Origin: Fulvia fulva
Taxonomy: Eukaryota > Ascomycota > Dothideomycetes > Mycosphaerellales > Mycosphaerellaceae
Assembly: GCF_020509005.1 (NCBI RefSeq)
Contig: NC_063015.1
Span: 744,001-808,000, forward strand
Length of the DNA stretch: 64,000 nt
Direction of reading: 5' to 3'
Part shown: positions 56,761 to 64,000 of the stretch, piece after piece
Layout: each line of letters begins with the position of its first letter
Numbering within the stretch: the stretch's first letter is position 1
Made by a program: the position numbers and the translations under genes
The notes under the pieces: model-generated
Database searches by the model: none
Seen by the model: the letters and a program-made list of their open reading frames with translations, nothing else
What the model was told of the DNA's origin: nothing

Positions 56761-57130
56761 CGTTCTGCTTCATTAAAATCTCTGTATCTGCCGCGAGGAC
56801 TTTCCTGAGCACCATGCAGTCTATCACATGAAGATACGCCGTGATCTGTGTGCGAAGCGCAATGCATACTTACAGCGGGTATGCGTGTTGGTGTCCTGGA
56901 TCTCTGTTAGTGTTGCAGTCTGCCATCGCGCGTCAAGGTTCCTGCTGCTGTCTGCTGCGCAGGTCATGGACATGGCCGCGCGGCCCGGGCGAGTGAGAAT
57001 CCCCTTGCCTGGAGGAATTCCTTTTCCGAACGGAACCGCACAATGCTGGACAATGCCTAGGGCCCGTTCGATCACTCAATATTGTAGACAGCTAATATCA
57101 CAGGTCGAAAAGTCGGTACGATATTAGGCT
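56761..57130. other. Right edge of the gene region
   Basis: Upstream of the ABC transporter; ordinary composition until about 57.06 kb. A minus-strand frame near 56.8 kb (MVLRKVLAADTEIL) might be an upstream exon of the transporter, but no donor joins it in frame that I can defend. Confidence 0.4.
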
Positions 57131-57621
57131 ACGATATTAGGGTACGTTCGACAGACCTTAACATCGTACTCCAATATTATATATATAGACTATTACTAGT
57201 TAACTATAGCGATACGCTAGGAATCTTAGACTCAATATTATAAAAAAACTTAATAAAATAAGTTATGCTATATATACCTATAAGACCTATAAGTATAAGC
57301 GTAACGCTACCTCTAAAGTTAGGTATTCGCTCTACTACGTAACTAAGCAAGCTTCTTAGCGGAGCGCCTAAGGAAGCCGGGTTAAAATATAATACTTTAA
57401 AGCCTAGATTACTACCCTTAGGACACGATAATATAGTATATATCGTAGATACGGCCTTGAACTAGCGGGCTTATACCTTAGTAACTTATATCTTAAGGCT
57501 ATTAAGTAATATATATGCTAGTACCTATGTTAATGTAGCATCTCAAAGGGAGTTAACAATTAGGAGGTGATCTAGTAGCCTAAGGCATATACGATAACTT
57601 AGCTTATAGGGAGATACCTTC
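57131..57621. repeat. TA-rich degenerate repeat sequence
   Basis: RIP-like composition returns abruptly here (TATA-rich, few CA or TG). No coding frame. Probably the upstream part of the copia-type LTR continued at 57622. Confidence 0.5.
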
Positions 57622-57696
57622 TCTCCCCTTTAGCTTAGATAGATATCTAACATAATCAACACATTAGTTCCTAATATATTGCTATATACTCGTGCT
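57622..57696 (+). repeat. Copia-type LTR segment, part 1 (interrupted by LINE)
   Basis: Starts CTCTCCCCTTTAGCTTAGAT and matches the reverse complement of the right end of the window. It continues at 62709 after the LINE insertion. Differences from the inverted copy are mostly CA/TA or TG/TA. Confidence 0.7.
57682..57696. repeat. Target-site duplication of LINE, left copy
   Basis: CTATATACTCGTGCT, identical to 62694-62708. The first bases might partly belong to the (CTAT)n tail of the LINE, so the true duplication is 8 to 15 bp. Confidence 0.75.
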
Positions 57697-58331
57697 ACGG
57701 ACAGACGTATAGACTCCCTTGCGGACCATTGACGGAATCATCGATCTCTGCGCCAAAACACGACACATTCGAAAGCTCTTATCAAGGCCATTCCAACGAT
57801 ATAAAAAGCAGGCCACTGCCCCTAGGACTGAGGGAGTTCTACCCCATTCAATCTGGACAGCTCAAAGCTCTCTTCACCCTGTTTCTTCAGCTCCAAACGC
57901 CGCGGAGGTGCCTAGCTACATTAGGCAACTCCTAGGCAATGGCAGCCCAGGCTACGGTACTAACGGCGCCTACGGCCCTACAGGCGAAGCCCCCCTAAGA
58001 CAACTGGCAGCAACTTATAGAGGACGCAAAAAGCATAGAAACTAACGATCAGCTCCCTTACCGGTCTCTACAGGTAATGATCACTTAGCTACACACGGCG
58101 CTTGTACTGTCGTATCACCGAGGGCAACAAGAAATGAGGACGACGTCCTAGGCGATTAGCAAGGCCACCCGGAATCAACACCCCTATAGCTGGGCATCGG
58201 TCGCGGCATCGATACCAGGCCCCCGCCTAACGCACGATGCAGTTACGATCCGCATTGCAGCAAAGGAAGACCAGGCCGAAGTTGCGAAGCTATCGAACAA
58301 GGAGCTCGCCCAACGAATTAACCAACCAGGG

Positions 58332-59216
58332 GTGGTCGTAGTGAACCAACAGTCTAACGGCACTCTACAGATCTATACTAGCTCTACTACTGCTAGGAGG
58401 CACCTAGAGGCACAGCCACAGTGGGCATCTAAGGTTGCGGCATTAGCGAAGGTCTCAACGAAACAATTCACGATCCTAGTCCACGACATGCCTAAGGAGT
58501 TTGACCCAACTAACCAGGGTCACCTACGCGCTCTCTAAGAGGACAACCCGGTCACTCTTAACTCTCCAATCCAGAAGGCGACTTGGCTCTATAGGAAATG
58601 GCCAGAAGGCAAGAAGGCCTCGGCGCTAATAGTATGGCTACAAGACGCGAAAGCGGCGGATCTAGCGATAGAACAAGGCCTGGTCTGGCAATACAGCCTC
58701 AAGACAGTAGAAAAGCACTCCTCATCCTTTCGTGTCCTCCAATGCTTCAAATGCTAACAGTATAGACACCAAACCTACACGTGCACAAACAAGCAGGCCT
58801 GCTCGAACTGTGTAGGAGACTATATGTCTAGGGACTGTATATCGACTACGAGACGGTGCGCGAACTGTCCGGGGCACTACCCATCGTATAGTACGGAATG
58901 CCCACAGCGGAAACTAGCGAAAAACAAGGCAATCACAAACAGAACCGTCGCCCCAAGATTCTACGGCGACCGTGAGGCTAGCCCACACCGGAACCAACTA
59001 GCGGCGGTCGGGCACAAGCGCCCTAGGGCCGAGAACGATGTAAAGGATGCGCAGCCTAGGGCGTACGGGAGGCCACGTGCTCTGCTAGCTGCGGCGAGGG
59101 AATCTAACCAGGCCCGGCTCCCCTTTAGTACACAGCCGATAGGCGTAGACCAGGACGTACAGGGCAGTAGGACACAGGACGATACAGAGGAAATGATTGT
59201 CGATGCCGATGACTAG
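58332..59216 (+). pseudogene. LINE ORF1 remnant (zinc-knuckle nucleic-acid-binding protein)
   Basis: Read in one frame with TAA/TAG as Gln, it runs from VVVNQQSNGTLQIYTSST through an RNA-binding-like region (TKQFTILVHDMPKEFDPTN) to three CCHC-like knuckles near 58.74-58.89 kb. It overlaps the ORF2 start by 20 bases (59197). It would coat the LINE RNA. Confidence 0.7.
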
Positions 59217-62200
59217 CCTCGACACGCTTAGCATCATCCAGTATAACGTCAACCATAGCAAGGATATAGTCCAGAACCATTTCCTACACGAGGCGGACCC
59301 GCGCGTCCACCACGTCCTTGCAATCCAGGAGCCATGGATTAACCCGCACTATAAGAGACCAACGACCTGCAAGTCACTAGGCTACACGACATGCCTACGA
59401 GGCGACGGCAGACCCCGCACGTGCTTCTATGTCAGCAAGGACATACTAGAATCCGACTGGGAGGTAGTGTACTACGCAGACGAAGAAGGCGGGGGCGATA
59501 TTACCTCCCTCCACGTGGGTAGCACCTGGATACACAACCTATACATGCAACCGCCAGCCTCGAGGTCTAGCCGCGACCTAGGGGTCTGTAGACACCTAGA
59601 CAGTGCGCTCAAGAGACAAGGGTGCCACATCGTAGTAGGAGACTTCAACATACACTACCCTTCCTGGGAAAGCCTTATGCAGCCGCACCCTATAGCCGAC
59701 GAAGTACTCGACTTGATAGCGAGCAACGCAATTGCCCTCAATACCCCGAAGGACCTGGGCACCTGGAAGAGAGGGGGACTCTAAGGCACGATCGACCTCT
59801 CCTGGATCTCAGATAGCCACTACCACACGGTAACCTACTGTGGGATCGAACATGAACTCGAGGCGTCGTTAGACCACATGCCAGTCAGGACCTCTATTAC
59901 GACACAGATACAACGCACACCAGCGAGAACCCCTAAGCCAAACTGGGGAAAGGCCTACTAGGCCAACATCCAGGCGTACCTCGATGACTCCAAGAGGCTA
60001 GTCCAGATCGCGCAGCAGCAATACAACAGTAAAGACGAGATAGACGAAGCAGTCCAGGGGTTGACAGACGAAATAAGAAAAGCGACCTCACTTCACGTTC
60101 CGCTTGCCCAACTAACGACATGGTCCAAACCATACTAGACGCCGGAGTGCACTGCGGTAGTAAGAGAAGCAAGGAGAGCCCGCCGGGTGTGGACGAGCAG
60201 CCATAGCGAGGAGGCCTGGAACGTATACAGGGAGGCATGCCAACAGAAGAAAGCCATAATACGGAGGGAGAAAGCAGTCGGCTGGAGGGCCACAGTGGAA
60301 GAAATCGCCGGCAAGCTAGAGAGGATGTGGAAGCTAGCGAAATGGGCCCGACAGGACCCTACACAGGGCCCCTCCTTCTCTATCCCAGCGCTACAATCGC
60401 CTAGTGGCCCGGTTAGCGACCCCGAGGCCAAGGCGCGTCTACTGGCTAGCAAGTTCTTCCCACCCCTAGTCGAGGCTGATCTAAGCGACATAAACAGCTC
60501 TACTCCCCTAGCCCCTAGCATCGCGGTCCAACAGGAGGTGTCCGAGGGAGAAGTTACCGCTATGCTGAGGAAGTTGCCGGCGAAGAAAGCCCCGGGGCCG
60601 GATGGGATCCCAAACGAGCTACTAAAGAAGTGTAGAGATCAACTAGCCCTAGCAGTTGCAGCGATCTTCAACGCCTGCCTACAGACCGGATACCACCCGA
60701 TAGCTTTTAAACAATCGACGACAGTGGTCCTACGCAAGCCGCAGAAGGAAGACTATACGCAGGTAAAGTCGTACCGCCCAATTGCGCTCCTTAACACTCT
60801 TGGGAAGGCGCTTGAGAAGCTGGTTGCAACGAGACTCTCCGAGGCGGCAGAGGAACACTCCCTACTCCCGGACACCCAGATGGGTGCGCGCCCACAGCGA
60901 TCGACGCTATCCGCGATGGAACTTATCACCTCTCAGGTAAAGGCCATCTGGTATAAGAATAGGGACAAGGTGGCTTCCTTACTTAGCCTAGACATATCGG
61001 GAGCCTTCGACTACGTGTCACACCCGCGGCTTCTCTACATCCTAAGGTCGAAAGGACTCCCTGAGTGGCTTGTCAACTTCGTACGGTCCTACCTCCAAAA
61101 CCGCAGTACGTCGATCCTGGTCGGCCAGTACAGAAGCCCATTTCAAGCAGTCCACACTAGAATCCCGTAAGGCTCAACGCTAGCACCTATTCTGTTCCTC
61201 TTCTTTATGGCGACGCTGCTCCCAGCCCTAGAATCCCAGAACACCGCTGCGAGCGGCTTCGTAGACGACACAAACATCCTAGCGTGGTCTTCCTCGACTA
61301 AGGAGAACTGTAGGCTACTAGAAGAGAAGCACAAGATCTGCGAGGACTGGGCTAGGAGGCACGGGGCTCGGTTTGCCCCAGAAAAGTACAATCTGATACA
61401 CTTTACGCGCCGGCCACGGTTCCACAATATGCAAGCTTCTATCTAGATACAGGGGCACACGACTAACCCGGCAAATCAGCTCAGGATCCTCGGACTATAG
61501 GTGGACCCGGCGCTACGGTAGAGGAAGCACGTATAGGCAATATTACGGAAAGCTGAACAGAATATGGCATCATGCCAGAGGCTCACTACGTCCACATGGG
61601 GGGCGGACTTCCGGCAGTCACGACTTCTATATACGGCTATTGTACGGCCAGTCCTTACCTATGGCAGCTAAGTGTGGTCCTTAGGCGAGAGGGCCTGCCC
61701 ATCGAAGGGACTCGTCGCGCCGCTAGCGAAGATCCAAAACCAATGCCTAAGGAAGGTCACCGGGGCATATAAGTCGACACTAACGAGGATGCTTGAGCAC
61801 GAGACCGCTATACCGCCGATCGACCTATACATCTAGGGACTACGGACCTCCTACTTAGGCAAGTCGGCACAGTACCTAGTACAGAAGGTCATCGCTAGTG
61901 CAGTCGCAAGGGCCCGCGAATCAGTACCAGCGCATAAGGGCATTCGACCCGGAAACGAGCCGAACTACCGGGCAAGGGACGAACAGCTAGCAACACAATG
62001 GGAAGGTGAGAAATCGTTTGTAGAGCAACTATGGAAAGAGAGGTGGAACAACCAGGTTGTAGGGCATAGTGGACGCCCTCAGCCAGCGGGACAACCTAAG
62101 GAATGGTCAGCTACAAAATCCGCGGTCAAGCACCCCCCGAAGCTCATCCACTACCGCCTTACGAGGGCACAGAGTAGCATAGCAACCCAACTGCGAAGCG

Positions 62201-62520
62201 AACACATCGGCCTCCAGGGGTACCTATCATGGAGGAAGGTCCCAGGATACACGAATACTAGCTGCCCCTGCGGCTATCGCTCCTAGAACGTACGGCACGC
62301 ACTCCTCGTCTGTCCGAGGTGGTCGCTAGGAAGGGGGGAGTGGATGGCAAAGGCGAGGAACCGGACGATTGGGGCACTTCTTAACAACGCTGAAGACCTA
62401 CGGCGCATTACGAACTGGATACTAGAGAAGGGCTGGCTAGAACAGTACCGCCTAGTAGGAGCAGTGCAGGAAGAGAGGACACGACGCAGCGCGACGAGAC
62501 CGGCTAGGAGCGGGGGCTAA
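59197..62520 (+). pseudogene. LINE ORF2 remnant (endonuclease and reverse transcriptase)
   Basis: Open pieces 59197-59784, 60187-61170 and 61207-61446 share one domain order, with stops between them. Endonuclease motif GDFNIHYPSW and the RT box FVDD (usual FADD) are visible. The last stop is near 62520, followed by about 170 nt of 3' untranslated sequence and the tail. Confidence 0.8.
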
Positions 62521-62693
62521 CGGGGTAGTGACATGGACTACGTACGTTCAGAGGGAAAGCTAATCTAGACAAGGAGTAGTCGGGGGCGGGAAGGGTTTTC
62601 ACCTATTCGGGTTTCCCTTTGTACATAACAATAGATATATACCTGCATAGGCCGGATAGGGTCCTAGAACAGGGGAATGACAAATCTATCTAT

Positions 62694-62708
62694 CTATATA
62701 CTCGTGCT
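62694..62708. repeat. Target-site duplication of LINE, right copy
   Basis: CTATATACTCGTGCT, identical to 57682-57696. Confidence 0.75.
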
Positions 62709-62772
62709 ATTAGTCAGTTAAAGATTAATCTCTTACTCCACTCCACTACTATCAATCCGTACCTATTTAACA
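62709..62772 (+). repeat. Copia-type LTR segment, part 2, ending in CA
   Basis: Continues the LTR interrupted at 57696 and ends ACCTATTTAACA. The next bases (GGTTATAAGCCCGGGTTT) are the leader found also at 9311-9328. The inverse of this end opens the right-hand LTR copy (TGTTGAACAGG, 63861). Confidence 0.7.
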
Positions 62773-63860
62773 GGTTATAAGCCCGGGTTTATATAGGAAT
62801 AAGAGCAACCTATATCAGTATAGGTTACTTATATCCCTTACCATCGTAGTAGAAAACATCTAGGAATCAGAAGTCCACCCCGTCTATCCTATTAAGGAGC
62901 TTAGTTCGATACTAAGTAATAGGTAACCTAGACAAGGACTCTATACGGCTTACTTAAAGCCAATAGCTTAAAGATACTCTATAGGTAGAACTATATCGAG
63001 ATACTATTAAGAAGGACTTTAAGTAAGTCATTTGAAGCTCTACTAGGAGAGACAGACCTATGTCCTAGCCCCGAGACCTTATACCGCTCCTTCTTTACTT
63101 TACTAAGTAGGCCTTAGTATCTATACCTACGAACTTTCCTATTCTATACTAGAAGCCTTAGTAGGATCTAAGCCACTACTTTGGAACATATATACCTTGT
63201 TTCATTACATCCAATCTATTATAGATTTATACTAAGAGAAGACAGAGGAGAAGGGAGGCAAAATCCCAATTCTTAGGAGGGACAATTAGAAGATATAGTT
63301 CAACCTTTAGAGATATAAGATAGAGAGCTAATTAGTATTCTTTACAATTAATAACCTAATAGAAGTGTCTTTTAATAACATTAAGGGCAAGACTCTAAAA
63401 CTCTAAGAAGAGGCTATAAATAAAAAGATCCGTAATACGCTAATATAGATAAGACACAATATAGTGTATAACTTCAGTATCCTTAGTAGGATTATAGAAG
63501 AAGATGAATTTGAGCTTAAGGGCTTATATAAATCTAGAAGAGCTACTAAGAAGTGGGTGCATCTCTAGAACAAGTATAGCTAGGTACTACTAACCTATAC
63601 ACATGAGCTTATAAAGCAATTTATGACCTTTAAGATAAGTGAAGAGTTCACTATTAGATCTGTATAGATATACCTAGTTTCTCTTAGAAAAAGGATCGCT
63701 AATGTTGACCTAGAGGGTCAGCATTATAGGAAAGCTAATATAAGGATAACCTAGCTCTTAAGCTCACTACTACCTAACTACTATATAGCTAGGGATACTA
63801 TTATGGCTTAGCTAAAGATAGATCATAAAAGGACCTTAAAGATCCTTAAAGCTTAAGAAG
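62773..63860 (+). mobile_element. RIPped copia leader and gag-like region
   Basis: After the LTR end and a GC-rich leader, the plus strand from about 63.24 kb reads, with stops taken as Gln or Trp, as a gag-like protein: GGKIPILRRDNQKIQFNLQR, LEVSFNNI-type block, ATKKWVHLQNKYSQVL, YTHELIKQFMTFKISEEFTI and a final LLSSLLPNYYIARDTIMAQL. The order resembles the gag/UBN2-type region of copia elements (W-x-x-L..Y and L-L-x-S-L-P-x-x-Y). It is cut at 63860 by an inverted LTR segment, so pol is missing. Confidence 0.65.
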
Positions 63861-64000
63861 TGTTGAACAGGTACGGGTAGATGGCAGCGGAGTGGAGTAA
63901 GAGATCAATCTTCAACTGACTAATAGCACGAGCATGCAGCAATATATCAGGAACTAATATGTTGATTGTGTTAGATGTCTATCTAAGCTAAAGGGGAGAG
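63861..64000 (-). repeat. Inverted copia-type LTR segment
   Basis: Reverse complement of the composite LTR at 57622-57696 plus 62709-62772, over 139 bases, with mostly CA/TA differences. It starts TGTTGAACAGG and runs out of the window. It lacks the LINE, so it shows the empty site. Two LTR copies thus lie head to head around the gag-like segment. Confidence 0.75.

Larger units (their letters stand above)
57697..62693 (+). mobile_element. LINE (Tad1-like non-LTR retrotransposon), about full length, lightly RIPped
   Basis: A 5-kb insertion bounded by a short target duplication and ending in (TATC)n. ORF1 is read in pieces from about 57.7 to 59.2 kb and ends in zinc knuckles (CFKC.., CSNCVGDYMSRDC, CANCPGHYPSYSTEC). 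ORF2 starts near 59197 with an endonuclease (IIQYNVNHSKD, IQEPWINP, VVGDFNIHYPSWES). It then has a reverse transcriptase (KAPGPDGIPNELL, YRPIALLNTLGKALEKL, LDISGAFDYVSHP, FVDDTNILAW) and a Cys/His segment near 62.26 kb (CPCGYRS..HALLVCP). A dozen or so stops (for example 59782-59784 and 61168-61170) are mostly at former CAA, CAG or TGG codons, so it is dead but far less mutated than the left copy. Tad1 assignment rests on domain order and hosts. Confidence 0.88.

Noticed and set aside
62680..62700. (TATC)n run as a microsatellite or CRISPR-like repeat
   Set aside because: It is the 3' tail of the LINE; the same tail ends the left copy at about 4000.

Overview
This is a fungal nuclear window, most likely from a filamentous ascomycete of the Dothideomycete type. 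Introns are short (about 40-190 nt, GT..AG). The genes include Zn2Cys6 regulators, a 2EXR/F-box-like protein, a GH31 glycosidase, a fungal arylsulfotransferase and a GMC oxidoreductase. The repeats carry the C-to-T-before-A signature of repeat-induced point mutation (RIP). The lineage below phylum is inference; no marker here fixes it.

Layout. (1) 1-10.9 kb is a repeat graveyard. A heavily RIPped LINE interrupts a RIPped Ty1/copia pol, followed by unassigned degenerate repeats, a minus-strand LTR/leader junction and a truncated Fot1/pogo transposase. (2) 11.2-56.8 kb is gene-bearing. In order: decayed F-box gene, decayed Zn2Cys6 regulator, a tandem pair of coiled-coil proteins (one broken, one intact), a decayed unknown gene, a MetE-like methyltransferase, a GH24 lysozyme with a Gly/Ser/Tyr tail, an arylsulfotransferase, a small cystine-rich secreted protein with the same kind of tail, a TDG/Mug uracil-DNA glycosylase, a decayed GH31 glycosidase, a regulator fragment, a decayed kinase-like gene, C1-tetrahydrofolate synthase and eIF3i from a shared promoter region, a SAP/2EXR-like gene, a small coiled-coil gene, a damaged GMC oxidoreductase and a full-length ABCB transporter. 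(3) 57.1-64 kb is repeats again. A lightly RIPped, 5-kb LINE of the same family as the left copy sits in a copia-type LTR, with the gag region and an inverted LTR segment beyond it.

Two things stand out. First, two secreted proteins with unrelated N-terminal modules (a phage-type lysozyme and a six-cysteine knot-like domain), about 4 kb apart on opposite strands, share a C-terminal tail. The tail is split over very small exons (down to 9 nt), contains an identical YSGYSGYSGGSGGS block and ends in a GYYRKAD-type module. Second, intact genes are interleaved with genes carrying one nonsense codon and usually one frameshift; several nonsense codons are of the kind RIP makes (CAG or TGG to TAG). 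Housekeeping genes (C1-THF synthase, eIF3i, TDG) are intact, which argues against uniformly poor sequence.

Exon boundaries were placed by hand from splice consensus and reading-frame continuity. No database search was possible, so family names rest on motifs that can be read in the translations.
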